NCBI GenBank assembly: GCA_023678885.1
Contig: CM042983.1
Span: 26,704,279 to 26,768,278, forward strand
Reading direction: 5' to 3'
Length of the DNA: 64,000 bases
Source: Pogostemon cablin
Taxonomy: Eukaryota; Streptophyta; Magnoliopsida; Lamiales; Lamiaceae
The notes beneath the pieces were generated by a model. That model saw only the letters and a program-made list of their open reading frames with translations, made no database searches and was not told the origin of the DNA. A program made the position numbers and the translations under genes. This document shows, piece after piece, positions 24,798 to 36,309 of the stretch (position 1 is the stretch's first letter; the number at the start of each line of letters is the position of its first letter).

Positions 24798-25500
24798 GTT
24801 CGACTTTGGTTCGTCTAGGGGTACTGGTCGAACCAGGTATGTCGTGGTCGAATCGAGCACCTGGAAGTCCATTCTCATCTTGCATGTTAGATTCGACCTG
24901 GATTCGACCAGGGGTACTAGTCGAATCAGCTACATCGTGGTCGAATCGAGCACCTGGAAGTCCATTCTCACCTTGCATGTTGGGTTCAACCTAGGTTCGA
25001 CTAGGGGTACGGTCGAACCAACTCCCCCCAGGTCGAATCGGCTCTCTGGAAGATTTCTGCCCTCCGGTTCGACCTTGGTTCGACCAGGGGTACTGGTCGA
25101 ATCGATTATGTCGTGGTCGAATTGAGTCCGCGATGAAACAGGGTGCTTCGCAGAGTGCGGTTCGACCTCAGTTCGACCTGTTGTGCTGGTCGAACCGGAA
25201 TGCCCCAGGTCAAACTAACCTTCTGTAAGATTTATAGTCGTTGGTTCGACCTGGGTTCGACCTGATGGACTGGTCGAACCGGTAGCATCGTGGTCAAATC
25301 GAGAATTTGTGAAAACAGAGTGCTCCAGATGGGGTGATTCGACCTGGATTCGACCTGAGGGCCATGTCGAATCGACTGGCTATTGGTCGAATCGAGGCGC
25401 AGCTTCTGCCGGATATCTTCCCGTAGCTAGATTCGACCTCCCCTGCACGCTTTGACCTGTGTGACAGGTCGAATCATAGTGTTTTTGGTCGAATCTGCTT
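24798..25500 (-). repeat. Array of about 7.7 diverged 83-94-bp repeats (TTCGAC..GTCGAA)
   Basis: Units begin at 24798, 24891, 24984, 25067, 25160, 25244, 25337 and 25431. Five are 93 or 94 bp, the others 83-84. Each carries paired (G/A)TTCGACC and GGTCGAA(T/C) motifs. On the minus strand 93 bp equals 31 residues, and the last two full units (24798-24983) encode repeats with GLPGARFDHD. The array forms the C-terminal extension of gag. Confidence 0.85.
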
Positions 25501-26595
25501 CCTTTCGCCTCAAACTTTGACTTCGGCTTCATTGGTCCCTTGTACTGCATTCCAAACCTTAACGTGATGGCTTTATTCTCCAATTTTTGTGTTAATTGAT
25601 TCACGTTTATGGTCATCTGCCCCATAATCAAAGTAAGCTCCTTCATCTGCTTAGATAAATCTGCATGATCAACATTCATTCTAGCTTCGATGTGGTCAAT
25701 CCTTGCATCGTTCTCAGCCATGTATCGATTGAAGGTATCTTCATCACTCTTCACTTCTTGCTGCTTCATATTAGGCCCCCTTTGTGTCAACTCTGTGATC
25801 TGCCTCTGCTGGAACTCTAGTAGCTTGTTGATGTTAGCTAGACTAGAGACGATCTCATCATCTCTATTCGGCTTCACCACTTGATGTTCAACCTGCGCTA
25901 CCTCGCCAAGTACATATGATCCTCTATCTCTCTCTATTGGCCTGTCACGTGAATTCATAGAGATGTCTTCAAACAACTTTTCCGCTTCAAGTGCTGTCTT
26001 TGATAACAGCGCTCCTCCTGATGATGCATCAATAAAAATACGCGACTCACAATCCAATCCATAGTAGAAGATGCTTATGTATTCAGCCTTCGGCATTCCA
26101 TGCTGTGGACACCTCCTGAGCATGTCTTTAAACTTGTCCCACGCCTCATAAAATTTCTCACCCACCCTGATTCATAACAAATCGAGTGATCTCTTGCTTC
26201 ATTCTTAAGATCCTTGAGGGTGGCATGTATCTCTCCAAGAACTTCTGCTGCAGTTGGTCCCATGTAGTGCAATCTGTGGCATCAAGAGTCTCATACCAAG
26301 CTTCCGCCTTATCAATCAAAGAGAACTTGAATAAGGCAATCCGCCTAGCATTATCATTAGCTCCAGCTCCCTTCTGAGTGTTTGCATAACCAAGAAATTT
26401 TTGGAGATGCTGATATGGATCTTCAAAACAACCTCCAGAAAAGGGATTCTTCTCTACCATGTTAATAAGAGCGGGATTTATTTCAAAATCATCATCTTCC
26501 CCCCTTGCTCCTATCAACCCCATGTTGACATTCCCAAAGTTCGTGAAAATTTCACGTATGAAAATATTATCCGGATTCTGCCTTGCTCCGGCCAT
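25380..26595 (-). pseudogene. Athila-type gag (capsid) with one frameshift
   Basis: Structural protein of the Athila-like element that would form the capsid. It starts MAGARQNPDN at 26595, about 170 bases downstream of the PBS. The retrotransposon gag core follows: EDPYQHLQKFL, FSLIDKAEAWYETL, TTWDQLQQKFLERYMPP. The frame shifts near 26160 and continues with EAWDKFKDMLRRCPQHGM and YYGLDCESRIFIDASSGG, standard Athila gag blocks, then a charged coiled-coil region. No zinc knuckle is visible. The C terminus runs into the 93-bp repeat array. Apart from the frameshift the two halves are well conserved. Confidence 0.85.
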
Positions 26596-26760
26596 GTTTA
26601 GATCAATGTGTTATTCCTTCTTTTCCTTCCTCTCCTTTTACAAGCGCACAAGTAACTCGGAAAATTTTAAGGTTAGATAGAAATAAATAATCACAAATAA
26701 AAGAAAAAGAAAAAAAAAATCTTAATCAACTAGAAATAATAAAATCAATAATAACAGCCG

Positions 26761-26778
26761 TCCCCGGCAATGGCGCCA
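26761..26778 (-). other. Primer-binding site, Athila-like element
   Basis: TGGCGCCATTGCCGGGGA on the minus strand, six bases from the 5' LTR. This is the primer-site type typical of Athila elements (commonly assigned to tRNA-Asp). Confidence 0.88.
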
Positions 26779-26784
26779 AGAACT

Positions 26785-28597
26785 TGATGCGCGTTTTCTC
26801 AACACACAATTAATCACCAAGTAAGAAGGATATCAATTGTAGTCTCGAAAGGTGACCAAGTGAATATCGAACCCAAGGGACGACGTATTATCAATTTAAT
26901 TATTATCTAAATTAATTAAGACAAGGCAATTATGTTTTAATGGTTATCTAACAACTACTATGCTGGAAATTAAATAACAAATAAAATAAACTATCACTAG
27001 AAGGATACGAAAGTGGATCAAGTAGGAGAATAGGTAGCTCTAGGATAATTCAGTTTTACTCATTAACTTCCCTTCCATGTGTCAATGTCCGACTCTGCCT
27101 TGTGGAATATGGACGCATCACTAAACCATGCATATCTACTCTATAGACACAAGTAAACATGCGTGTAACACGTGTGAATAATCTCGGAGCAAGAGATATA
27201 ATTTCACCCCTCTTTCTAGGTACTATCAGTATCAATTATTTCCCTCTAGGATTGGTACTCTAACCCGATATGATCTCCCTTTATAGGTACTATAAAATTA
27301 TCCTCTTTATCCTACTAATTAACCTGAATTCAATTCAATTAATAAGTATTCATATATGATAGTTTTAATAAGACTTCGGAATCCCTTCACTTAGAATTAT
27401 AACTTAAAACCCTACTCAACAGTGAACGCACTCAACCAATAACCATGTTATGTATTCAGACTCTACACAACGATTATTGATGCACAAAATGACTATGAGT
27501 ATGGATTAAAAAGGCACAATCTTATATAAAATAAACCACAAGTAGTGTTGTACGGAGTATACACATGGAAGTTCAATTAACTAGATAAAACCTTCACAAT
27601 CCTAGTTCTACCAAAAAGACTCTAGCCCATGATGTTGTAGGAAACACACATGGGTGTTGGATAGATCTTACTCGAATGTCCAGAAAATACAAGATAAATT
27701 AGGAAACGAATAAACCCTAGATGTGGCATCATCGCGTCCTTCTCGCTCTTGAATCCTCCTCTTGGTTCTCCTCTTGATTCCACAAACGAATCTTCAAAGT
27801 GATGGATGGATGGAGGAAAGAATGATGGTTGGGGGGTGATACCCCCTTGTGGGGTGTTGTATGTTGTGGCCTCTCCTCTCCTCTCCTCTCCTCTCTTGTA
27901 TTGTGTTGTGTTCCTCAATGAATAATAATGTGATCTACACCCCTTTTTATACTTGTGAGCTCTCCTTGTAGGTCTTGGAAAGGACCCAAATTTAGGCATA
28001 TGTCAAATTTGGTAAGAGACATGCGTTAAATTTGGTAAAAGAGATCCGGATAAATAAGGTAGTTTTTGGAAATTCTCGCCAATAGCTGCGTAACTTCAAA
28101 ATTCTGAGCATAACTTCCTCGTGCATAACTTTCTCGTACGACCTCCATATAAAGAAATCATAAATACTCCAAGAATTGAATATGTAACAGGCCATGGAAA
28201 GTAGCACTGCAATTCTGTTCGGCACAGCTCGCGCGGCGTCACCACTTTGCTCATAACTTCCTCGTTCGGACTTCAATGATGGTGTTCTTTATGCCAAAAC
28301 GACCCTCTCTTCAGTGGCTTTCCAACCATATACCATACCAACAGTTTCGAGCTCCACAACAATACAGAATAATTATGAAAGTTGGATGTGCGTTTTCAGC
28401 ATTCTTGCACAAATTGCACATTTTCTCCAACTCTGCACTTTTCATCCTTTTTCCACCTAAAACACAACAAAACACCTCAAGTGCACATAATTCTCACATA
28501 TATCGAATATAAGACACTTGTGACAATATAAGACTACAATATCAATTAAAAAGGTATTAAATTGGATATTAAAACACGTTTATTTTCACTCTCATCA
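26785..28597 (-). repeat. 5' LTR of the Athila-like element
   Basis: 1813 bp, matching 12451-14253 with roughly 2% differences and small indels; followed by TSD ACGAT at 28598-28602. Confidence 0.93.
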
Positions 28598-28602
28598 ACG
28601 AT

Positions 28603-29113
28603 CCACTTCCTATTATACTGAGGTTCCTTCAACCAGCCTTTTAGTTTTAACCTGTTACCTTGGTTTTGACTTCTTAGCCCGATGCCTTGGCATCTTTGTT
28701 ATTCCTATTCCAATTATGCCTTTTTGTTTCGGCCTGCCTCTCGTTCCCCTTTTTGGTTGTTTCCCTTCGTGTTTTTTTACTGATATTCCCAAAGCCGCGA
28801 AATTCCAACAAATAAATACCCTTTACCATTTTTTATGAACATACCAATATCTTTAACCATATGTCCACAAAAGTATTTCCATACAATTTGCATTCCAACA
28901 TAGTATGGCCTAATGCCTTGAGTAGAAGTTGTAATAGAAACCGTGTCACCAACCTCATTCATCCCGCTTTCCATTTCATTGGTAATATTTCTTCAAGTGT
29001 TGTGCGTTCTATGGGTGCGGTATCTTTTTGCCATCCACTTCTTCTAACTCGTACGCTCCTCCTTCCAGAACCCTCTTAATTTCGTAAAGGCCTTCCCAGT
29101 TTTGACTATTATC
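28603..29113 (-). other. Tat-like element, region just downstream of integrase
   Basis: Belongs to the Tat-like element, between the end of integrase and the Athila insertion. No coding frame of note. Confidence 0.5.
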
Positions 29114-30088
29114 CTATGCCGTTGGGCCCAATAGTTTTCGAAGTACCAGTTCCCCACCTTTGAACCTTCTCAGCTTTATCTTGGAGTTATGGAATCTTTC
29201 TGCTCTCTGCTTGTAGATCGCATTATGTAATTCCGCGTTCAATCTCTTCTCTTCCAATAGGTCCAGACCCTCCTGGATCAATTCATCATTAGCCCCTTCT
29301 CGGTGGAGGGCAATCCTAGGGCTAGGCTCTCCTATCTTTACTGGTATTACCGCCTCGACACCAAAGGCCATCGAGAATGGTGTTTCATTGGTGGAGATTC
29401 TCGTCGTTATCCTGTAGGACCACAATACTCCCGACAGTTCCTCAGGCCATTTTCCATCTAGCTTTTCCAACCTAGCTTTCAATGCGTGTTTGATGATTTT
29501 GTTCACTGTCTCTACTTATCCATTAGACTGCCGGTGGTATGGTGTGGAGGACCACTTCTTAATGCTGTAATCTTTACAAAATTTTCTCAGTTTGGCATTG
29601 TCAAATTGCTTGCCATTGTCGGTCACTATGGCAAATGGTATCCCGAACCGGCATATGATATTTTCCAAGATGAATTTCTCGACCCGAGCCTCAGTTATCG
29701 TCGAGAGGGGTTCATCCTCTGTCCATTTTGTGAAATAAGCTACTGCCACGATAGCAAATTTATTTCCACCTTTCCCGATAGGCAGCAGCCCGATCAAATC
29801 AATCTCCCATTTCGCGAAGGGCCATGGGCTAAACACTGAGGTTAGCTGCTCCGAGGGTGCTTTGACTATCGGAGCTAGCCTTTGGTAAATTGCGCATGCC
29901 CTCACGTATTGGGTGGCATCTTTTTTTAGCATTGGCCAGAAATAACCCTGCCTGATCACTTTGTGTGCTAGAGTGATCCCGCTTGTATGTTTCCTGCATA
30001 CGCCTTCATGTATCTCTGCTAGCACATAGCTCGCTTCCTCAGGAGTTAGGCATTTCAGAAGTGGTGATGAATAGCCTCTCTTATACAA
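29114..30088 (-). pseudogene. Integrase of the Tat-like element
   Basis: Catalyses insertion of the reverse-transcribed DNA. Reading leftwards from 30088: N-terminal zinc-binding region with EIHEGVCRKHTSG; core with WEIDLIG (first catalytic Asp) and VTDNGKQFDN (second Asp). The frame is cut by a TAA directly after YHRQSNG at about 29515, where QVE with the catalytic Glu follows in relatives. It resumes as ETVNKIIKHALKARLEKL, then the ISTNETPFSMAFGVEAVIP block and a C-terminal tail ending at 29114. The second cysteine of the zinc finger seems replaced (CAIYQR). A single nonsense codon splits an otherwise well-kept domain. Confidence 0.88.
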
Positions 30089-30740
30089 CTTTCATTCTTA
30101 TTAGGACGTATCTCGCCGATCGAAGCCTGATTTGCCGAGCCTTGTCCTTATCCGAGGGTATTATTCCTTCTTCCAAATATGCCCTGATTGGGGTCATCCA
30201 TGACTCTTCTTTTGGTTGTTCATTCAGGACCCACACGGCGGTGTCTGACAGGCTCTCTTGTCTCACAATATTGATGTTATTTAGGTCCTCAACATTCGAT
30301 GTCGTGGCCAGCTTAGCCAACGCGTTGGCTCCCATGTTGTCTTTCCTGTCGATGCATTCCAAAAACACGTGTTCGAATTTCTGCAGTAAGCCTATAGCCA
30401 ATCCTCTAAAAAGGCTCATGTATTCATCTTTAGCCTCGTACTCTCTTTTCACCTGGTTCACCACCAACTGTGAGTCGCTGTATATCATCAGCTCGACTGC
30501 TCCCATGGCCAGCGCCATTCTTAAACCATTCAGTAGGTCCTCATATTCTGCCTCATTATTAGTAGCCAAGAAATCGAATCGGATCGTGGTTGAAAAGGTT
30601 TCTCCGGATGGCGTTCGGATGATGATTCCTACTCCCGATGTTACTGCCGTTGCCAAACCGTCCACATGCATGATCCAAGGCTTTCTCTTTTCATCCTTGG
30701 TTGGTGTAGGGAAGGTCAGTTCTACTATGAAGTCCGCCAT
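30081..30740 (-). pseudogene. Second (archaeal-type) RNase H of the Tat-like element
   Basis: 219-codon open stretch with MHVDGLATAVTSGVGII, NNEAEYEDLLNGLRMAL, YSDSQLVVNQVKREYEAKDE and DNMGANALAKLA: an additional RNase H downstream of the retroviral-type one. It removes the RNA strand during reverse transcription. A duplicated RNase H is the diagnostic feature of the Tat lineage among plant Ty3/gypsy elements. The frame is intact, though its neighbours are not. Confidence 0.85.
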
Positions 30741-30749
30741 GACTTGCCC

Positions 30750-31506
30750 CTTGACTGCATTCCTCGGTAGGTACGCTATATCGAACTGCCCCAGTTCGAT
30801 GGACCATTTTAACAGTCGTCCTGCAGCGTCCGGCCTTTGGGGAACCTACCTCAAAGGGAACATCATCAATATCTCGATGGTGTGCTCCATGAAGTATGGT
30901 CTCAGCTTCCACGAGCTCATAACGAGAGCATACACCATCTTCTCCATTACTTGGTATCTAAGTTCTGCGTCTCTCAGGGATTGACTTACGAAGTACATTG
31001 GCTTTTGATTCTTCTCCTCCATTTTGACTAATACTGAACTGATTGCTATTCCTGACACCGTCAGGTACAGTTGCAATGTCTCACCTGGTGAGGGTTTGGA
31101 GAGGATCTTGGGGTCCGACAGCTCCCTTTTGATCTCGTCGAATGCCTTCCCGCACTGTTCTATCCACTCGAACTTAACCTTTTTGATGACGTCAAAGAAG
31201 GGTTTACATTTATCTGATGCTTTCTACATGAACCTGTTCAAAGCGGCCAACCTATCCATCAGGTTCTGGACCTCTTTCATGTGCCTCGGCGAATCCATCT
31301 TTAGGATCGCTTCTACCTTTTCTGGGTTCATCTCAATCCCCCTGGAGCTGATCAAATATCTGAGGAAACTCCTCTTGCTCACTCCGAATGTATTTTTTTT
31401 TATTTAGTTTTATTCCATAGTGTCAGAAGATTCAGAAAACCTTTCTGAGATGGTCGAAATGATCCATCCTTTTCAGGCTCTTCACCACGGTATCATCCAC
31501 GTAGAC
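30750..31506 (-). pseudogene. 3' half of reverse transcriptase plus first RNase H, Tat-like element
   Basis: 31506 to about 31080 read leftwards continues the RT after the solo-LTR insertion (VDDTVVKSLKRMDHF, then broken frames). 31076-30846 gives RNase H residues such as VSGIAISSVLVKMEE, KPMYFVSQSLRDAELRYQ and the shifted SWKLRPYF block. Several frameshifts and stops. Confidence 0.8.
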
Positions 31507-33114
31507 TGATTAGCCATAACTTGTAGTTAGGTTGACCAATTCAAGAATTTATCGAACCACAGGGAGGTAGGTACTAGTGCTTAAGCGATCTTACGTTTGT
31601 TGTAATTTTATAGAGACGAATCATCAATAGATTGGTTGATCAAACAAGTAAATAGAAGTACTCAAAACAAGCAAGCAAACAATGATCAACAAACAAAATG
31701 GGTAGATGAAATGTGGTTTACCAAATTAAGCAAAAGAGAGATTAACAACAATCAAGAAGTGGTAATTCTAGGAATTATGTATCAAATTCAAATGGATCAT
31801 AGATTGAAGACTAAGGGCCAACACTGAGATCATCTAAACTTCCTCTCGAGATGGATAGGATATGAATATCAAATAGCTCAATGAGTTGATTCTCACTCAA
31901 ACAATTCCAACTAGGTACTAAGCTTGAAATGAGAGTCCCTTCACATGATTAATCAACCTCTCGATCAAACCAATCACATGTTCTATCAAAGGGTTCTAAA
32001 CTCTAAAGGGTTTCTCAATCTCTTTACAATTTATAATGCACATGAAGTGTTTGATGAAATGATTCACTCAATTATCCTAAGCACATAATTGATTTCTCAA
32101 TCTAATCACATATTTAGAACAACTAAACACACAAATCACCAATACAAATCAAGCAATTAACAATCAATGATAGAAAATCATAGATCCAATCAATACATAA
32201 ATTAAAATACACAAATCCTAAAATTATCCAACAACTCTCATGTTATTAATCTCACAAGGGAGATTAGCCTACCATATTCATAAGAACATTAACATAGACA
32301 TTAAAATCCTTACAAAACATGATGAACAATAAGAATTCTCTACAAAGTATGGATGAAAACTCCCTTGAAGTGCTTCAATGATGATCTCATATCTTCCTTT
32401 GTAATTCTCCTCTCTTCCTTACTTCTTTTGCTCACTTTGATGGTAGATTTGATGGAGGGATGAAGATAGATGGATAGGATGATGAATGGATGAAGATGAT
32501 GGTGTGAAATGAAGAGAATTGTGTGTGATGTGTGTGAAAACAATGAAAACCCTCGTCCAAAACTGATGAAATATTGAAGTATTGGGTATTTATACCCCTT
32601 GGAAAGCTTCTAGAAGGTTTCTGAATTTTTACCAGAATTTTACACAACACGACTCGTGTGCTGCAACACGGCTCGAGTCATGTCATGTCTTCTCGGCATT
32701 TCTCGGCAGCAGACAGAGCTTGAGTCGAGTCGGTAACTCGACTCGTGTCCTGATTCCGGGAATGAGTCGTGTTGCGGCACATGGGCTCATGGTGCCCGTG
32801 TAGGGTTTTTTTATGTCATCACACGGCCATCTCTTACAGGCTCGTGCGCAGCGCACGACTCGTGCTGCGCCAGCTCGACTCGAGCTATAGCACTCGAGTC
32901 GTGCTTGGTCGTGCCCTTCTTTTCTTCTTCGTTTCTTCTCCCTTCTCCATTTTTGCTCCGTTTTCACCTGTTTTACATACGTTTAAGCACATTCTCACAT
33001 ATTTCCATAAAAACACAAAACACAACCAAAATACACATAAATACAGATAAAATACTATGAAAATGGATATAAAAAGACACTAAAATCTAGGTGAAAATAT
33101 CACTCATCATAGAC
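31502..33114 (-). mobile_element. Solo LTR inserted in the Tat RT
   Basis: 31507-33109, 1603 bp, TGATTAGCC...ACTCATCA, with TSD TAGAC at 31502-31506 and 33110-33114. No internal region: product of LTR-LTR recombination. Minus-strand TATAAATA at 32587-32594 gives its orientation. The GC-rich patch 32645-32910 is full of CACG/CGTG and CTCGAG motifs. Same family as 58298-60050, in the opposite orientation. Confidence 0.88.
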
Positions 33115-33634
33115 CTCGACTATTTTTCCAATTTCTCCCTCGAACATTTTGTTGTCCAATCTTTGATAAGTAGCCCCCGTATTCCTCAGACCAAACGACA
33201 TGTTGTTCCATTCATAAACTCCATTCCCGCAGAAGAAAGCCGTATTTGCCTTATCATCTGGGTACATAGGGATTTGGTGTTACCCTGAAAATGCATCCAT
33301 GAAGCTCTTTATCTCATGTTCCGCCGTGGCATCGACCTTCTGGTCAATTGACGGAAGTGGATAACTATCCTTCGGGCACGCATTGTTTAGATCGGTGAAG
33401 TCGATGCATAGCCTCCATGATCCCACTTTCTTTTTGGCCATAACTGGATTTTGTACTCTTATCGGGTATTTGCATTCGCTGATTCTTCCGCTCGCAAGTA
33501 GTTTATGAACTTCCAATTATATAGCCGCATTCTTCTCTGGGCTGAATTTTCTATTTTCTGGTGGAATGGCGGGATGTTGGGGTTGATGTTCAACTTGTGA
33601 CATGCGTACTTCGGGTGCACTCTGGGTGTTTCAT
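33115..33634 (-). pseudogene. 5' half of reverse transcriptase, Tat-like element
   Basis: From 33634 leftwards: ETPRVHPKYACHKLNINP, then after shifts VGSWRLCIDFTDLNNACPKD and SYPLPSIDQKVDATAEHE, FMDAFSG. These are canonical Ty3/gypsy RT blocks. The catalytic YVDD block is split by the solo LTR: the YV codons end at 33115 side and DD follow at 31506. Confidence 0.85.
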
Positions 33635-33773
33635 ATGATGGTCCATCAGGTTTAAACGATGAGAGTGGTGCATTCATGGAAATCATTGATGAGGAAGATG
33701 ATATCGATGAAGAGTTGCAGTCCGAAAATAGTTTTGAAAATTTGAATAATTCAGATTCAGAAAATAACTCTTG
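33635..33773 (+). pseudogene. C-terminal end of CACTA TNP2/TNPD-like transposase
   Basis: Short frame with DGPSGLNDESG and an acidic tail DEEDDIDEELQSEN, ending near 33773. It resembles the acidic C terminus of En/Spm TNP2 transposases. Everything upstream is missing. Confidence 0.5.
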
Positions 33774-33927
33774 ACATCGATTTTCGAGATGTATTTCACA
33801 AACTATATATGATATGTATAAAGGCTTTTGTGAGTTTCTTCTTCTTGTTCTTTTATTTGAACTTTACAATATTTAATATACTTTATAGCTTAAAAAATTG
33901 AATATATTACAATTTTTTGGGTTGCAG

Positions 33928-35615
33928 ATGACAGGTGGACGTACTGATGGACGTATTGGTGGACGTGGTCGAGGTAGACGAGGTGGACGTAGTGCATCTT
34001 CGGCTGTACTATCAACTTCAGCTACTCCATCAACCTCAGCTCCACCTCCCATACCATCCGCACCATCAACCTCAGCTCCACCTCTCATACCATTTGCACC
34101 ATCAACCTCAGCTCCACCTCCCATACCATCTGCACCATCAACCTCAGCTCCACCTACTATACCATCTGCACCAGCACAATCAACATCATCTGCTATACAA
34201 AATTCTCAAACTACGACTAAAAAGCAAGAAGTAGAGATCATTAAGGGAAGGTAATTCTTTCCTTATAATTCTTATAAAGGGTGTTATTATAAATTATGTT
34301 GTGTAACCATGATTTGCTTAATTTGTAGTTTACAGCCTGATCATAAACTATCCTACATGTTTAGAGAGATAGTTTTAGGTCGGGTTGAAAAAGGAGCAAC
34401 TCGTTGGAAAAAGATATCTGCGGAGACCAGACGTATATATTTTGAGGAGTTTAAGGTATGCATTAAAAAGTTTAGAGTTCTATTTTGATATGATATTAAT
34501 CTTTTATTTAATTTATGTAGAAAAAATGCATGTGGAGCGAAGACATCGATGCACTAGTTCCGGACAAATGAAACTTTTTATGTGCTCGTCGTTATGGTGA
34601 CATTGTCCACGACTGGAAGAAAATATGGAAAGATAAGGATGAAAAACCAGAATATATGACTGATGAGACTTGGGCTAGCTTTATTGCTCATTGGCAAGAT
34701 CCAAAAGAGATAGCAAAGGCTGAACAGAATAAGAAAAATCGTCGAAGCGAGCCGGCAGGAGAGGGTACTGGTATTTCTTGCCACAAAGGAGGTTCAGTAG
34801 GAGCTTGTGAATTTGCTGAAAAGTTTGTGAGTTTCTATCTCTTATTCACTTATCTTTTATGAATATCTATTGTGTTAATTAATCTTTTTAATGATTGGGC
34901 TAAAATTGATGGCAAGAAATACAAGTATGAAATATATGTTTAATTTTTTGTAGATTGTGTTGGTATACAAATATGTTTAATTTGTTTTCTTTGTTAATAA
35001 GGCCAAAAAGCATAAAAAGGAAGCCAATGAGTATGACATCTTTTTAAACTTCCACCCTCCGGATGAAAATGGAAAGTACGCCTATGCCGTAGCTGAAAAT
35101 ATGGCTGTAAGTATAATATTTTGTGTTTTTAAAGTATTTATGAGTAAAATGATAAATTTATAATATTTGATTAATAATTCATTATTAACCATGTAAATTC
35201 ACAGAATACAATCCAACAAAAGAAAGACGAACTGAGTCAAATGCCTGATGCTCCTGAGATTAATATGGGAGATATCTTCCGTCAAACCGTTACACCAAAA
35301 AAAGGTCGCATCTTCGGCATTGGTAATTTGGGAGAAGGAAGTTTAAGTAGCCAATCCAGTGTTACTCAAGTTGTCTGTTCAAAATCAGAGTGCAAGAGAC
35401 AGTTAGATGAAAAAATCTTAGAGGTGCGTAATGAGATGCAAGCAGAAATTCAAGTGCTTCAAGCCCAAGTGCAACAACTTATGGAAATGATGCGAGGTGG
35501 AAGTACAATGGCTTATCCTTATGGTGGTGGATCTACATCTGGTGTCGCTCATAATGATGTTGATATTGATGTTGATGCTGATGACGAGGTTGATGCTGAT
35601 TTGGGAGACTTGTGA
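33928..35615 (+). pseudogene. CACTA TNP1-like protein (plant Ptta/En/Spm transposase family)
   Basis: Accessory DNA-binding protein of CACTA elements (Pfam PF03004 type, from memory). Exons by GT-AG borders: 33928-34250, 34329-34455, 34521-34826, 35002-35106, 35205-35615. The N terminus is an RGG-like stretch (RGRGRRGGR) and four 12-residue Ser/Pro repeats (APSTSAPPPIPS, 36-bp units at 34020-34180). Core: WKKISAETRRIYFEEFK, WKKIWKDKDEKPEYM, KKNRRSE, GGSVGACEFAEK, then EMQAEIQVLQAQVQQLMEMM, a coiled coil, and an Asp-rich end. Damage: a frameshift and stop around 34568-34590. Confidence 0.78.
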
Positions 35616-35824
35616 TCATGTTTATTGTATTGGATGTTTTGTGTCAAAGATTGAGTAGAATTTGATATTTTGTGTCGAATTTGGATAATCTATTTCAAAT
35701 TATGGAGATTGTTGAATTTAAATCTTACATTGGGTTGTGTTTTGAAGATTTAATTAATTAGAATTTTATATTAATTAACAGGTATTAATATTAATTTTAA
35801 AATATAAAATTCAAATATATACAT

Positions 35825-36306
35825 AAATTTGCGATGGAAATTTTCATCGGTAACTGAAATATGTAATTTGAAAAATAAATATTACCGACAGATAATTCCG
35901 TCGTAAAATTTATGAAGGATTACTTTCGTCGCTAATTACAGACGAAATCGCCGATGGATTACCGTCAGTAAACTAATTTTAATATGATTTTGCTTTTTTA
36001 AATTTGCGACGGAAATTTCCGTCGACAATTTGTCGATGGATAAATCTGTCGCTAAATCCGTCGCTAATTTGCAGCACCGACGAATTTTATTTGCATGACT
36101 ATCGACGGAAAATTCTATTTACCGATGTCCAGAATCCGTCGGTAAATATCGACGGAATATAATTTCCGTCGGTAATAAATTACCGACCATGGTTTTAGCG
36201 ACGGATTAAATTTCATCGCTAATCCTTCGGTAACCTCATTACCAATGGATTTTTCAAGTATTACCGACGGTAATTTCCGTCGCTAATCCGAGAGTTTTTT
36301 GTAGTG
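35825..36306. repeat. Subterminal and terminal repeats of the CACTA element
   Basis: More than ten copies of ACCGACGG/CGACGGAAA-like units in both orientations, typical binding sites for TNP1-type proteins, ending in the CACTA terminus. Confidence 0.85.
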
Positions 36307-36309
36307 CAT

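Larger units (their letters stand above)
12451..28597 (-). mobile_element. Athila-like Ty3/gypsy element with gag only (TR-GAG type)
   Basis: Minus-strand LTR element inserted in the 3' part of the Tat-like element. LTRs 12451-14253 and 26785-28597, TSD ACGAT on both sides. It has a primer-binding site TGGCGCCATTGCCGGGGA and a purine tract beside the 3' LTR. Between the LTRs only a gag region (about 24800-26595) can be recognised. No protease, RT, RNase H or integrase was found in its remaining sequence (14254-15400 and 23615-26780). It thus fits a non-autonomous gag-only element that depended on an Athila relative for enzymes. About 7.9 kb is its own; a Copia element (15401-23609) accounts for the rest. 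LTR difference about 2% by eye. Confidence 0.88.
33635..36306 (+). mobile_element. CACTA (En/Spm) transposon, 5'-truncated
   Basis: Plus-strand DNA transposon inserted in the Tat pol. The right end is CACTACAAAAAACTC on the minus strand (ends at 36306). Before it lie about 480 bp of subterminal repeats (35825-36300) built from CGACGGAAAT, TTACCGACGG and their complements. Inside are the tail of a TNP2-type transposase (33635-33773, acidic, ending at a TGA) and a TNP1-type gene. The left CACTA terminus is absent. CAT nevertheless stands on both sides (33632-33634, 36307-36309), and removing the element restores the Tat reading frame across the site. Confidence 0.85.

Noticed and set aside
24798..25500. 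CRISPR-like array
   Set aside because: Repeats are long, diverged and contiguous, in a plant retrotransposon gag; no spacers.
29983..30984. 333-codon plus-strand ORF opposite the Tat RNase H
   Set aside because: Antisense shadow of conserved RNase H/integrase codons, without domain or start context.
33873..34254. Minus-strand Gly-rich ORF opposite the CACTA TNP1 start
   Set aside because: Shadow of the 36-bp Ser/Pro repeats on the other strand.
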